In this document: in pieces, positions 52,673 through 62,021 of the stretch
Numbering within the stretch: the first letter of the stretch is position 1
Layout of the letters: each line of letters begins with the position of its first letter
Assembly: GCF_965221685.1 (NCBI RefSeq)
Contig: NZ_OZ244907.1
Reading direction: 5' to 3' (one strand)
Length of the DNA: 64,000 nucleotides
Origin: Palauibacter sp022826685
Lineage (GTDB): Bacteria > Gemmatimonadota > Gemmatimonadetes > Palauibacterales > Palauibacteraceae
Position numbers and translations under genes: made by a program
The notes under the pieces: model-generated
The model's input: the letters and a program-made list of their open reading frames with translations, nothing else
Databases searched by the model: none
What the model was told of the DNA's origin: nothing

Positions 52673-53965
52673 TCATCCCGCAGACGCCCGGCAACGAGCC
52701 GCCTCGTCCAGATCCTCGTGTGCGAAGGCGGATTCCATCCGCATGATCTCCCTCCGGGAAGCGCCGAGGGCCTCTGCGGTCCCGCGCCACGCGGAAACCG
52801 CCCACCCGACCTCGCCGACGATCCGCTTCGCGTCGTCGAGATCCAGACCATAGTAACCCGCGGTGGCCAGCGCGCGGTCCACCGCCGCGGTGCCGTCGTA
52901 CTCGTCGATATAGGTCTGCAGGACGCGGGGGCTGACATCCGCCGGGGTCGGGTTCAGATCATAGGCCGGGGAAAGCCGCCAGCCCTGGCCGTCCTCATAC
53001 AGGAAACCGTGGTTGCGGAGGTGGTCGTCCGTATTCGAGATGAGGATGTTGAACACGACCCTGCGCCAGAGTTCGGTCAGGTCGCGCCTGACGGTCACAC
53101 CGTGGCGCCGAAGGGTGTCCGCAATCTCCAGATAGGATCTCGACTCGCGGTCATCGGCCCCCAACATGCTCATCGCCGACAGAAACGGGACACGACGGCC
53201 CGCCTCGCGGTCGAAGCGCCGTACGAGGAGAACCCGCCGCCCCGCGACCTGCTCGAATCGCCAGGCGGCAACGTCGATGCCGGCCCGCGCGGCGAGTTCG
53301 AGTGCGACGCCCTCCCACAGCACGAGATCGTAATCGTCCCGGGCGCCGGGGAACTTCGCGATGGCCAGCCCGCGGGCGCCATCCCGCACGGCGGCCTTGG
53401 GGCGGGCGCCCCCGAGGGAGGCCCCGGGTCGGATGAGAAGGCGGAGATCGCCGTCCCGCTCTTCCCGCCGCGCGACTCGCGTGGCCGCGGCGAGGAGCGG
53501 TCCCAGTTCGACGAGCGGCGGAACCCGCCTCTCCCCGGGCTCGGCGAGGAAGGGTCCGTCCCCTCCCAGCGAGAACCTCAGCGCCCCCATGCGAACTTCG
53601 TCGTCGACACGAAGGAGGTAATCGGATTCGAACAGGGCGCGGGGCGTCCGTCCCTCCCGCCGCGCGCGGCGAGCCTCCTCGCGGCGCATCAGGACGCGCC
53701 CCCAGCGGTCGGGCGCCGAGTCGCCGACAGACCCGAAGAGCGCTCGGCGGGTATGAAACGGCCCGGGCCCGAGCGTCAGTGCCGGCTCGAGGGCGAACCG
53801 TCGCGGGTGGTCCAGCCAGCCGGGATCGTACTCGAACGTCGCACTCTCCCGGTCGCCACGAACTCTGACCCACAGCCTTCCGACGAGGAGGGGTGCGTCG
53901 TTCAGGTCCAGGTGGACCCGTATCCGGCGTTCCACGTGGACCGCCTCAGTCGTCCCCGCGCTCAC
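52673..53965 (-). CDS. hipA: HipA-type serine/threonine kinase toxin
   Basis: 430 residues. The N-terminal HipA subdomain (VGRLWVRVRGDRESATFEYDPGWL) and kinase part show SLGGARPKAAV (ATP loop), AIAKFPG (Lys), SNTDDHLRNHGFLY (catalytic Asp and Asn) and LSPAYDLNPTP (metal Asp). HipA kinases phosphorylate glutamyl-tRNA synthetase or related targets. The start overlaps the HipB-like gene by 20 bases. Confidence 0.9.
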   Translation of the reverse strand: MSAGTTEAVHVERRIRVHLDLNDAPLLVGRLWVRVRGDRESATFEYDPGWLDHPRRFALEPALTLGPGPFHTRRALFGSVGDSAPDRWGRVLMRREEARRARREGRTPRALFESDYLLRVDDEVRMGALRFSLGGDGPFLAEPGERRVPPLVELGPLLAAATRVARREERDGDLRLLIRPGASLGGARPKAAVRDGARGLAIAKFPGARDDYDLVLWEGVALELAARAGIDVAAWRFEQVAGRRVLLVRRFDREAGRRVPFLSAMSMLGADDRESRSYLEIADTLRRHGVTVRRDLTELWRRVVFNILISNTDDHLRNHGFLYEDGQGWRLSPAYDLNPTPADVSPRVLQTYIDEYDGTAAVDRALATAGYYGLDLDDAKRIVGEVGWAVSAWRGTAEALGASRREIMRMESAFAHEDLDEAARCRASAG

Positions 53966-54293
53966 GCCGCGGGCGGGGGGCGGCGACGCGCACGCGCTGC
54001 GGCAGGCGTTCCTCGAGCAGGTCGAGCCCGAGTCCGTCCCGCCTGCGGTCGGCCAGTTCCGCCAGACCGTCCTCCATCCCCAGCACGAAGAGCACGGTCG
54101 CGTAGATGCCCATCGATACGCCCGGATCGCCCCGCTCGACCTTGCCGAGGGTGGTCCGGCTGATCAGTGCCCGTTCCGCCATCGTCGCCGCGCGGATGCG
54201 GCGCCGGAGACGGGCGTCCCTGATGTCGGAGCCGAGCTTACGGAGGAGTCGCCGCACCGGAAGCGGCAACGTGCCGCGAATGTTGTTCGCCAT
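53946..54293 (-). CDS. hipB: HipB-like XRE antitoxin/repressor
   Basis: 115 residues from ATG 54293 (another in-frame ATG at 54305 adds four). The helix-turn-helix spans LRKLGSDIRDARLRRRIRAATMAERALISRTTLGKVERGDPGVSMGIYATVLFVLGM. The tail is Arg-rich (RVRVAAPRPRRERGDD). It should repress its own promoter at the inverted repeat 54295-54351 and bind HipA. Confidence 0.85.
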   Translation of the reverse strand: MANNIRGTLPLPVRRLLRKLGSDIRDARLRRRIRAATMAERALISRTTLGKVERGDPGVSMGIYATVLFVLGMEDGLAELADRRRDGLGLDLLEERLPQRVRVAAPRPRRERGDD

Positions 54294-54294
54294 C

Positions 54295-54351
54295 GTAATA
54301 ACCATGATTCTGACCGTTATCGTCTGTAGCGTACACTATCATGGTCGTTAC
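54295..54351 (-). promoter_or_regulatory. Probable HipB operator
   Basis: GTAATAACCATGATT (54295-54309) and TATCATGGTCGTTAC (54337-54351) are inverted copies matching at 12 of 15 positions. They cover the only AT-rich patch of the area and the start of hipB, in the 65-base gap before the hydantoinase stop. Confidence 0.55.
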
Positions 54352-54358
54352 AGCAAAT

Positions 54359-57300
54359 TCACGGTGCTCCATACGCGCGGTCCGCTTCTTCGGCGGAGAC
54401 GTAGCCGTCGAGGACATCCTCCCGTACCCGGTCGCGCGGGCGGCGTGCCGGGTCGCCGAGGCCGCCTCCCCCCGGGGTCTCGAGCACGATGCGTCGCCCG
54501 GGCGGCACGACCTCGCGACCCTTGGGCCGGAACTCGCCGACGTCCGGCACATGGACCCGTCCCGCGGCCCCGTCGCCGCCCCCGTCGCGTCCCCGCGCCC
54601 GATTCCGCACCCGCTCGAACATCTTCGAGACGGCGAACGCCTCGCCCGACGCGTGCGAGATCTCCATCACCTGACCGAGACCGCCCCGGAACTCGCCGGG
54701 ACCGCCGGAGTCGGGGAGATACTCCTTCCGCCAGAAGATGAGCGGCGCGACCGTCTCGGTGATCTCGATCGGCGTGCTGCGGACGCCGGAGGGGAAGGCC
54801 GTCGCCGACAGGCCATCCTTGCCGGGGCGGGCGCCCGTGCCGCCGGCGTGGAAGGGATTCACGACGAACGCCTCGCCGCCGTACGCGTGGGCGCCGGTCA
54901 GTCCCGGCCCCGCCATGATGACGGGGTTCCAGAGGCAGGACGCACCTTCCGCCGGGACGGCTCCGGGCTCCAGCGCCTGTTCGAGGCAGCCGAGGACGAC
55001 ATCCGGCAGCATCTGTCCGATCGAGTGGCGCGCGGAGACGGCGGCGGGAGGAGGCGCGTTGAGCAGCGATCCGGGCGGGGCGGAGACTTCGATCGCCGCC
55101 AGCGACCCCGCGTTGTTCGGGACCTCGGAGCCGACGATGCAGCGCACGCCGAACGAACTGTAGGCGCGCGTATAGGTCACCGGGACGTTGATGCCGCGCG
55201 ACGACATCGGCGAGGTGCCGTCCCAGTCGATCCTGATGGTCCCATCGGGCAGGACCGTGAGGGCGCACACGAGGTCGAGGTCCTCATCGTAGCCGTCGAT
55301 CCGCATCCGGTTCCGGTACGTCCCCGGGCGGAGCGCCCCGATCCGTTCCCGCATCGCGCGCCGGGAGGTGGAGATGATCGTCTCCGCCAGCGGCTCGAGG
55401 GAATCGATCCCGAACTCCGTCATCATCGCCACCAGGCGCTCGCACCCCGTGCGGTTGCAGGCGGCCAGCGAGTAGAGGTCGCCCTGGGCGACATCCGGGT
55501 CCCGCACGTTCGCCCGCACGAGCCGCATCAGCGTCTCGTCCACCCGTCCGCCGCGGATCAGGTAGCCGATGGGAAGGCGGATCCCCTCCTCGAAGACCTG
55601 GTTCGCGTCCGCCCCGAAGCCGCGGCCCCCGACATCGGCGATGTGGCTCGTGGCGGCAAACAGGGCCACGGGGCGCCCGTCCAGGAAGGTTGGCGTGACG
55701 ACGGTGAAGTCGTTGAGGTGTCCCGTGCCCTCCCAGGGGTCATTCGTGATGAGGACATCGTCCTCGCCCAGCGTCTCCACGGGGAAGTCGCGGAGGAAGA
55801 ACCCGACGGAGGCGGCCATGGCGTTGACGTGGCCGGGCGTGCCCGTGACGGCCTGCGCGAGCATGCGTCCGGAGAGGTCGAACACGCCGGCGGAGAGGTC
55901 GCCCGCCTCGCGGACGGGGGTGGAGAAGGCGGTGCGCACGAGCGTCCGGGCCTGCTCCTCGACCACGGACAGCAGCCGGCTCCACATGATCTGCCCTTTG
56001 AGGGCGGCAATCCCGGTTTGCGCTCCGGTGGCCGCCGCAGCGCCGCCCGCCGCGGTGGCGCCTGTCGCCATGGCGCCCGCCACGGCGTCGGCCGCTTCCG
56101 CCGCGCGCCGCTCGACGAGGAGATGGCCGCCGGCCGAGACCCGCACCTCCCAGCCCTCGGGGACCACCGTCGTCGTCTGGTCCTCGGCGATCAGCGCAGG
56201 ACCCGCGACTCGGACGCCCTCGGCCAGCTCCACACGGGTGTGGACGGCGGCCGCTGTCGATTCGTCGCCGGGGCCGTCCCACAGTTCGGTCCAGCGCTCG
56301 GGTTCCGGCTTCTCCGCGGCGGCCTGCTCCCCCTGGCCCCCGGGGGACGTTTCCGCGCGAACGTCCGCAGACTGCGTCGCGGGTGCCGTCGCGGGCGCCG
56401 ACACGACGAGCGTCCAGCTCAAAACCTCGATGTCCAGTCCGGGGATCGTACGTCCGTACACCGTCTCGTAACCGCGGTCGAACGCTTCGCGCAGCGCCGC
56501 CGCGTTCTCGAGGTTCTCCGGGAGGTCGACGCCGATCTCGTGCCCCTGGCCGACGTACCGCATGTAGGCGCGCGCCTTCTCGCTCGTCGGTGCGCCGGGC
56601 GCTCCGCGCGACACCACCGCCACCGCCTCGTCTCTCATCTCATCGAACACCGCGCGGACGACGGCGGGATCGAACCCGGACAGGCGCATGTACCGGCTGC
56701 GCACGACCTCGTAGGAAATCGGCGCGAGGAGGAAGCCGACCGCCGACCCCACTCCGGCGTCGGCGGGCACCAGAAAGCGGTCCACGTCCAGCTTGTCCGC
56801 GAGCCGGGCCGCATGGATCGGGGCAGAGCCGCCGAAGGCGATGAGCGTGCGTCCGGCCACGCCCTTTCCCCACTCGACGGCGTGTGTGCGCGCCGCGTTG
56901 GACATGTTCTCGTCCACCATCTCGCTGATGCCGAGCGCGGCGAGCTTCGCGTCGAGCCCCAGCTTCCCGCCGACGCCTCCGCCGACGGCCGTTTCGGCCC
57001 GCCCCCTGTCGAGGGAAATCGAGCCTCCGGCGAAGAACTCCGGATCGATCCGTCCCAGGACGACGTCGGCGTCCGTCACCGTGGGTTCGTTTCCGCCCCG
57101 GCCGTACGCCGCCGGCCCCGGCTCCGACCCGGCGCTCGCGGGCCCCACCTGGATCCGCTCCAGGTCGTCGACCCCGGCGATCGACCCGCCCCCGGCCCCG
57201 ATCTCCACCATCTCGATAACGGGAATCCGCACCGGCAGCCCGCTCCCCTGCTTGAAGCGGTAGCTGCGCGCGACCTCGAAGGTGCGGGAATGGAGCGGCC

Positions 57301-58234
57301 GGCTACCGTCGATCATGCACAGCTTGGCCGTCGTCCCGCCCATGTCGAAGGAGAGCACGTCGCCCAGTTCCAGGTCTCGCGCCAAGTGGCTGGCGAGGAT
57401 GGCGCCCCCGGCGGGTCCGGATTCAACGAGGCGGACGGGCGCGGCGACGGCTGTGTCGAGCGTCGTGAGCCCGCCCCCGGAGGTCATGAGAAGGAAGGGG
57501 CACGCGAGTCCCGACTCCCGCAGCGACTCCGAGAGTCCCGTGAGGTAGCGCGCCATGAGCGGCTGGACGTAGGCGTTCGCGCACGCCGTGGACTGTCGCT
57601 CGTACTCCCGCACTTCAGGGCACACGTCCGAGGCCAGCGTCACCGGCAGCCCCGGCCGCCATTCGTCGAGGATCTCGCCGATGCGCCGTTCGTGCGCGGG
57701 GTTGGCGTAGCCGTGGATGAGCCCGACCGCGACGGACTCCACGCCCGCCGCATCGAGCGTCGGGAGGAGCGCGCGCACCGAATCGTCCTCCAGCGGGACG
57801 AGGACGCGTCCGCGGTGGTCGACCCGCTCCTCCACCGGGAGTCTGAGACGCCGCGGCACCAGGGGCTCCGGACGGTCGACCCCGATGTCGTACTGCTCGA
57901 AGCGGTTCTCGTGCGCCATCTCGAGCGCGTCGCGGTGCCCGGACGTCACGATCAGTGCGGTGCGGGCGCCCCGGCGCTCGATGATCGCGTTCGTGGCCAG
58001 CGTCGTGCCGTGGATGACGAGTCGGACGGCGGAGGGGGGAACGTCGGCCAGCCCCAGCACCTTGTGCACGCCTTCCAGCACGCCCCGCTCGGGCGCCGTG
58101 GCGGTCGTGAGCACCTTCGTCGTGACGAGACGCCCGCCGGTCTCGACAGCGACGTCGGTGAAGGTGCCGCCGATGTCGATCGCGAGCCGGGCCACGGGTC
58201 CGGCGCCCGGCTCCTTCGCCGCCGCGCCGCTCAC
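54359..58234 (-). CDS. Fused hydantoinase A/B (5-oxoprolinase-type) ATP-dependent amidohydrolase
   Basis: 1291 residues. HyuA half: ATP-binding IDIGGTFTDVAVE, VIHGTTLATNAIIERRGA and LLMTSGGGLTTLD, VLSFDMGGTTAKLC, IEIGAGGGSIA-type. HyuB half from about residue 745: GQIMWSRLLSVVEEQARTLVRTAFSTPVREAGDLSAGVFD, VLITNDPWEGTGHLNDFTVV and ADVGGRGFGADANQVFEEG. The single-chain layout and length match 5-oxoprolinase-like proteins; the substrate may be 5-oxoproline, hydantoin or a related lactam. Coupled by ATGA to the SDR downstream on this strand. Confidence 0.9.
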   Translation of the reverse strand: MSGAAAKEPGAGPVARLAIDIGGTFTDVAVETGGRLVTTKVLTTATAPERGVLEGVHKVLGLADVPPSAVRLVIHGTTLATNAIIERRGARTALIVTSGHRDALEMAHENRFEQYDIGVDRPEPLVPRRLRLPVEERVDHRGRVLVPLEDDSVRALLPTLDAAGVESVAVGLIHGYANPAHERRIGEILDEWRPGLPVTLASDVCPEVREYERQSTACANAYVQPLMARYLTGLSESLRESGLACPFLLMTSGGGLTTLDTAVAAPVRLVESGPAGGAILASHLARDLELGDVLSFDMGGTTAKLCMIDGSRPLHSRTFEVARSYRFKQGSGLPVRIPVIEMVEIGAGGGSIAGVDDLERIQVGPASAGSEPGPAAYGRGGNEPTVTDADVVLGRIDPEFFAGGSISLDRGRAETAVGGGVGGKLGLDAKLAALGISEMVDENMSNAARTHAVEWGKGVAGRTLIAFGGSAPIHAARLADKLDVDRFLVPADAGVGSAVGFLLAPISYEVVRSRYMRLSGFDPAVVRAVFDEMRDEAVAVVSRGAPGAPTSEKARAYMRYVGQGHEIGVDLPENLENAAALREAFDRGYETVYGRTIPGLDIEVLSWTLVVSAPATAPATQSADVRAETSPGGQGEQAAAEKPEPERWTELWDGPGDESTAAAVHTRVELAEGVRVAGPALIAEDQTTTVVPEGWEVRVSAGGHLLVERRAAEAADAVAGAMATGATAAGGAAAATGAQTGIAALKGQIMWSRLLSVVEEQARTLVRTAFSTPVREAGDLSAGVFDLSGRMLAQAVTGTPGHVNAMAASVGFFLRDFPVETLGEDDVLITNDPWEGTGHLNDFTVVTPTFLDGRPVALFAATSHIADVGGRGFGADANQVFEEGIRLPIGYLIRGGRVDETLMRLVRANVRDPDVAQGDLYSLAACNRTGCERLVAMMTEFGIDSLEPLAETIISTSRRAMRERIGALRPGTYRNRMRIDGYDEDLDLVCALTVLPDGTIRIDWDGTSPMSSRGINVPVTYTRAYSSFGVRCIVGSEVPNNAGSLAAIEVSAPPGSLLNAPPPAAVSARHSIGQMLPDVVLGCLEQALEPGAVPAEGASCLWNPVIMAGPGLTGAHAYGGEAFVVNPFHAGGTGARPGKDGLSATAFPSGVRSTPIEITETVAPLIFWRKEYLPDSGGPGEFRGGLGQVMEISHASGEAFAVSKMFERVRNRARGRDGGGDGAAGRVHVPDVGEFRPKGREVVPPGRRIVLETPGGGGLGDPARRPRDRVREDVLDGYVSAEEADRAYGAP

Positions 58235-59019
58235 CCGTCTTCGCGCAGCGGGACGGTGTAGTTCAGCGCCAGCCGTCCACCGTCCGGGTAGATCGTCTCG
58301 CCCGTGAGGTACGAGGCGTAGTCGCTCGCGAGGAAGACGGCCACCGTACCGATCTCGCCTGGGTCTCCGAACCGTCCCAGCGGCGTGCGGGAAAGGATCG
58401 TGCGCCGCGCCTTCTCGTCGGCGATCACCGAGTCGAGGATGTCGGTGACGATCGTCCCCGGCCCGATCGCGTTCACCCGGATGTCATGCGGCGCGAGCGC
58501 GAGCGCCATCACCTTCGTGAGCTGCATGATTCCGCCCTTGGAGGCGGCGTAGGCGAGCTGGTTCGGGATCGTCACCACGGCGTTCGTGGACGACATGTGG
58601 ATGATCGACCCCTTCACCCCGCGCGCGACCATGTCCCGCGCCACGAGACGGGACATGAGGAAGGTCCCCCGGAGGTTGACGCCGAGCACCCGGTCGAAGT
58701 CCTCGACCTCGGCGTCCAGGATCGAGCCCGCCGCGATGATCCCCGCATTGTTGAGCAGGATGTCGCAGCGGCCGAACCGCTCCGCGCAGGCGTCGAGCAG
58801 GGCGGCGCAGTCCCTCTCCTCGCTCACGTCCGCGCGCACGGCGAGCGTCTCCCGCCCCGTCTCCTCCGCGATGCGGCGGGCCGTCTCGGCGCACCGGTCC
58901 TCCAGTACGTCCCCCAGCACGACATCCGCGCCGTGACGGGCGAAGGCGAGCGCGCACGCGGCCCCGATCCCCTTCGCCGCCCCGGTGACGATGGCGGTCT
59001 TCCCCTCGAGTGTGATCAC
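58231..59019 (-). CDS. SDR-family NAD(P)-dependent oxidoreductase
   Basis: 262 residues from GTG 59019 with AAGGAAGGG upstream. TGAAKGIGAACALAF cofactor loop, LLNNAGIIAAGS, catalytic Ser in IIHMSSTNAV and YAASKGG (Tyr-Lys), then GPGTIVTDIL. Classical SDR; substrate unknown, but coupling to the hydantoinase suggests a shared catabolic step. Confidence 0.88.
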   Translation of the reverse strand: MITLEGKTAIVTGAAKGIGAACALAFARHGADVVLGDVLEDRCAETARRIAEETGRETLAVRADVSEERDCAALLDACAERFGRCDILLNNAGIIAAGSILDAEVEDFDRVLGVNLRGTFLMSRLVARDMVARGVKGSIIHMSSTNAVVTIPNQLAYAASKGGIMQLTKVMALALAPHDIRVNAIGPGTIVTDILDSVIADEKARRTILSRTPLGRFGDPGEIGTVAVFLASDYASYLTGETIYPDGGRLALNYTVPLREDG

Positions 59020-59191
59020 GCTGAGCCCTTCCTTGATTCGATCTGATTCGACGCTGATTCGAGCCCGGTGAGACGGACGCCTTCCGCGGTGATGATCCCG
59101 CGTTGATGGCCATCGTGAAGCTGTGGAGGTCCGAGCGCGGTCTCCCATGGTATCGACGAAAGCGGAGTCTGGCATGCAGCAGCAGGTCTCG

Positions 59192-59220
59192 TTATGGTAT
59201 TTTCATAAAACATACCATAA
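59192..59220 (+). promoter_or_regulatory. Palindromic operator before the third VapBC pair
   Basis: TTATGGTAT (59192-59200) and ATACCATAA (59212-59220) are perfect 9-base arms separated by 11 bases, directly before the antitoxin ATG (59223). This AT-rich spot is the likely autorepression site and promoter. Confidence 0.65.
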
Positions 59221-59222
59221 AG

Positions 59223-59546
59223 ATGGATCGTACCATGAAGGAAGAAATCCGGAATTCAGCGGCCGCGACCTCACCCGACGCTTTGCCCGACCCTTTGCCC
59301 GACACGGAACGCGTGACGATCGACGAAGCCGGCCGGCTGGTCGTCCCCGCCCGCTTTCGCAGGGCATTGAACATCCGGGGGCGGCAGCAGTTGGTCATGC
59401 GCCTGGAGGGCGACACGATCCGGCTGCGCACTCCGCTCGCGGCCCTCGCGCGCCTGCAGGAGATGGCGAGGCGGAAGCGGAAGGGCTCCGGAAGCGTCGT
59501 CGATGAGTTCATCCGGGAACGGCGAGCCGAAGCCGCCCGTGAATGA
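59223..59546 (+). CDS. AbrB-type antitoxin (third VapBC pair)
   Basis: 107 residues. TERVTIDEAGRLVVPARFRRALNIRGRQQLVMRLEGDTIRL is the swapped-hairpin domain, here after a ~28-residue leader; the C-terminus MARRKRKGSGSVVDEFIRERRAEA would hold the toxin. A second ATG four codons in is possible. Overlaps the toxin gene. Confidence 0.83.
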   Translation: MDRTMKEEIRNSAAATSPDALPDPLPDTERVTIDEAGRLVVPARFRRALNIRGRQQLVMRLEGDTIRLRTPLAALARLQEMARRKRKGSGSVVDEFIRERRAEAARE

Positions 59547-59937
59547 ACCGGTCGAGAGCGTCCTGGACGCCTCGGCCGTCCTCGCGGCACTGTTCGAGGA
59601 ACCCGGAGCGGAACGCGTCGCACGCGCACTCCAGCGAGGCGCCGCCATTTCGTCGGTGAATGTGGCCGAGGTCGCGGCGCGTCTCTCGCAGGGAGGCTGG
59701 TCCACGGCGGCGGTGGCCAGCGCGATCGCAGAAACGGGGATCGAAGTCGTGCCCTTCGACCACCGGACGGCCCTGCTCAGCGGCGCCTATCGCACGCGGA
59801 CCCGCCGCCAGGGCCTCGGACTCGGTGACCGGGCGTGCCTGGCCACCGCGTGCAGGCTCGGACTCCCCGCCCTCACCGCGGACCGAAGCTGGGCCGGTCT
59901 CGACATCGACGGCGTGACCGTCATCCAGATCCGGTAA
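59539..59937 (+). CDS. VapC-type PIN-domain toxin (third pair)
   Basis: 132 residues from GTG 59539 (ATG 59503 would add 12 and overlap by 44 bases). PIN acids in SVLDASAVLAALFEEPGAERV, SSVNVAEVAARL and GLGLGDRACLATACRLGLPALTADRSW. The C-terminus ends VTVIQIR as in VapC enzymes. Confidence 0.87.
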   Translation: MNEPVESVLDASAVLAALFEEPGAERVARALQRGAAISSVNVAEVAARLSQGGWSTAAVASAIAETGIEVVPFDHRTALLSGAYRTRTRRQGLGLGDRACLATACRLGLPALTADRSWAGLDIDGVTVIQIR

Positions 59938-60015
59938 AGCGTTCAGCCGCCGAGTGCTCGGCCTCGACCCGGAGTGACCTCGATCGGCTGACGGCAGCAC
60001 TCACATCACGCCTCC

Positions 60016-60037
60016 AGACGTTCCCGCGGGAACGTCT
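60016..60037. repeat. GC-rich palindromic element, copy 4
   Basis: A 22-base perfect palindrome with core ACGTTCCCGCGGGAACGT plus AG/CT at the ends, between the convergent VapC (stop 59937) and SRPBCC (stop 60041) genes. Confidence 0.75.
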
Positions 60038-60040
60038 CCG

Positions 60041-60487
60041 TCAGCCTCCGAACACCTCCGCGATGACGCGCTGGCGGTAGTCGAAGATCCGGTCGAGGTC
60101 CGGGCGCACGAACCGTCGATCGACCAGCGCGCCGCCCGGGACGGCGTACGTCACGTGGTCCTCCACGCGCGTACCGCCGTCCTCCTCGCGGAAGCGGTGC
60201 TCGTGGATCCACTTCCGATACGGGCCGCGGCGCTGCTCGTCGACGAAGCCGTGCGGCGGATCCCAGCGGGTGATCTCGCTCCGCCACCGGAGGGGGACGC
60301 CGTGCAGCCGCAGTCGGTAGTCGATCAACGTCCCCACGCTCATCTCGATCGGGGGTGGCGTGAGGACCCTGAACCCCACGAAGGGCGGCGTGATCCGCTC
60401 CAGGTTGTGGGCGTCCGAGAAGAACGAGAAGGTCTGTTCGAGCGGACTGGGTACCCACTGCGAGGCCGTGAAGACGCGGTCCTTCAA
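60041..60487 (-). CDS. SRPBCC (START/Coq10-like) ligand-binding protein
   Basis: 148 residues from TTG 60487. FTASQWVPSPLEQTFSFFSDAHNLERITPP opens the helix-grip fold; VGTLIDYRLRLHGVPLRWRSEITRWDPPHGFVDEQRRGPYRKWIHEHRFREEDGGTRVEDHVTYAVPGG is the central sheet and DYRQRVIAEVF the C-terminal helix. Members carry hydrophobic ligands such as quinones. Both ends of the gene are flanked by copies of the GC-rich palindrome. Confidence 0.85.
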   Translation of the reverse strand: MKDRVFTASQWVPSPLEQTFSFFSDAHNLERITPPFVGFRVLTPPPIEMSVGTLIDYRLRLHGVPLRWRSEITRWDPPHGFVDEQRRGPYRKWIHEHRFREEDGGTRVEDHVTYAVPGGALVDRRFVRPDLDRIFDYRQRVIAEVFGG

Positions 60488-60513
60488 GGTCCCCCTCGCG
60501 TGAGGGCGCGGCC

Positions 60514-60535
60514 AGACGTTCCCGCGGGAACGTCT
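60514..60535. repeat. GC-rich palindromic element, copy 5
   Basis: The same 22-base palindrome as at 60016-60037, two bases from the stop of the metallo-beta-lactamase-fold gene and 26 bases upstream of the SRPBCC start. Confidence 0.75.
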
Positions 60536-60536
60536 C

Positions 60537-62021
60537 CTACCCTGCGCAGCGCGACACTTCGGGGTGGGCGGTCCAGCGCTCGAACGCCTCTCCGGCCGTT
60601 TCCAGTTCGACGGTCGTCGAGGTGCCGGGGGCGAGATCCGTACGCTGGGTCGGGCCCAGTTCCGTGCCCGAGGAGAGGTGGACTTCGACCCGCACCGCGC
60701 AGAGCGTCTCGTTGGTCGTGTTCTCCACGGTCCCGGCGAACAGGTTCCCGCCCGGATCGAAGGCGAGGATCAGCCGCGCGCCGCGTCGGGTCTCGTCCCA
60801 GGTCTCCGCCCGCCCGATGTAGACGCCTGATTCTTCTCCCTCGTCCCCCTCGGCGTGTCCCCCTTCGCCGCCGTGCTCGCCACCCTCGCCGCCGTGTTCA
60901 CCGCCATTGCCGTCGTGCTCGCCTCGGCCTTCGCGCCCCTCGCGACCGTGTTCGCCGCGCCCCTCGCGACCGTGTTCGCCGCGCCCCTCGCGCCCTTCGC
61001 CGCCGTGTTCGCCCTCACCTTCCTCGCCGCCCTCGTCGTGCTCACCTTCTTCCTCGCCTTCCTCCTCGCTTTCGCCGACGCCGGCGGTGAGCTTCCGGTG
61101 CATGCCTCGCACGTTGAGTTCGCGCCAGTCGTCGTAGCGGTCCCAGTGGCTGTAGTCCTCCATGAGGACGGTCTCGGCGGTTTCGTCCTCGCTGAGCCCC
61201 ACCTCGACCGCGGCCCGCACGGCGGCGTCCAGATCACGGTAGTAGGTGAGCTGCCGCTCGACCGCGGCCCGGTCGCCCGGGGGCCCGTGCCCGAACACGA
61301 TCGTCTCGAACGGGATCTCGAGCAGGCCCTCGATCGCGTCGAACATGTCGGGGAAGTGGAAGCTGGCGAGGTCCTGGTACCCGAACCGGTCGCGTGACAC
61401 GAAGTCCACGGCGAAGGCGAGGTCGTGCGCCGGCAGGAAGCCGACCGCGATGTCGTCGCTGTGGCTGCGGCCCAGGTAGTGGAGTTCGATCTCCCCGCCC
61501 GCGAGGGTCATCGTCTCGTCGAAGGTGGCGGTGGGCGGGGGAAGGTCGGGGTTCGCGGACTCCCTGAGCGGGGCGTCCGCGTTCCGGTGCGCGTAGATGG
61601 GGACGTCCGCTCCGAACGCCTCGCGCAGCACCTCGGCGCCGGTCGCGTGATCCGCGTGGTTGTGGCTGTACACGATGGCCGCGAGTTCGGCCCCCGGCGC
61701 GACCCGGCGGATCTCCTCCGCGTAGGTGGCGGCGGCCTCGACGGAGATCGGGTCGAAGGCGAAGACCCCCTCCGAGGTCACGGCGAACAGGGCGTTGTGT
61801 CCGACCCAGCGGAACTGGTAGACCCCCTCGGCGACCTCCGTCGTCTCGAACTGCGGCGGCGCGTCGGCGGCCCCCGCGGGTTCGTCGGACGGCGCCTCTC
61901 CCCCTCCGCAGCCGGCCCACGCGACCGAGGCGCCAAGGGCGACGAGAGAAACCCGAAGGGTGCGGGAGTTCCGAGGGATCGAGGGGCCGGAGACCGGGCT
62001 GGAAGAGCGCTTGCGAATCAT
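60537..62021 (-). CDS. Metallo-beta-lactamase-fold lipoprotein with His/Glu/Gly-rich insert
   Basis: 494 residues from ATG 62021 (GGAGG eight bases upstream). Lipobox VAWAGC, then an MBL domain: AIVYSHNHADHATGAEVLREAF (HxHxDH), LHYLGRSHSDDIAVGFL, ETIVFGHGPPGDR. Between about residues 315 and 390 lies a low-complexity stretch of GEHG, EGRGEHGRE and GGEGGEH units, likely metal-binding or flexible. The last ~90 residues form a beta domain (GVYIGRAETWDETRRG). Hydrolase of unknown substrate. Confidence 0.85.
   Translation of the reverse strand: MIRKRSSSPVSGPSIPRNSRTLRVSLVALGASVAWAGCGGGEAPSDEPAGAADAPPQFETTEVAEGVYQFRWVGHNALFAVTSEGVFAFDPISVEAAATYAEEIRRVAPGAELAAIVYSHNHADHATGAEVLREAFGADVPIYAHRNADAPLRESANPDLPPPTATFDETMTLAGGEIELHYLGRSHSDDIAVGFLPAHDLAFAVDFVSRDRFGYQDLASFHFPDMFDAIEGLLEIPFETIVFGHGPPGDRAAVERQLTYYRDLDAAVRAAVEVGLSEDETAETVLMEDYSHWDRYDDWRELNVRGMHRKLTAGVGESEEEGEEEGEHDEGGEEGEGEHGGEGREGRGEHGREGRGEHGREGREGRGEHDGNGGEHGGEGGEHGGEGGHAEGDEGEESGVYIGRAETWDETRRGARLILAFDPGGNLFAGTVENTTNETLCAVRVEVHLSSGTELGPTQRTDLAPGTSTTVELETAGEAFERWTAHPEVSRCAG

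Noticed and set aside
54341..58261. 1306-codon plus-strand frame opposite the hydantoinase
   Set aside because: No recognisable domain; the hydantoinase on the other strand is complete with all motifs.
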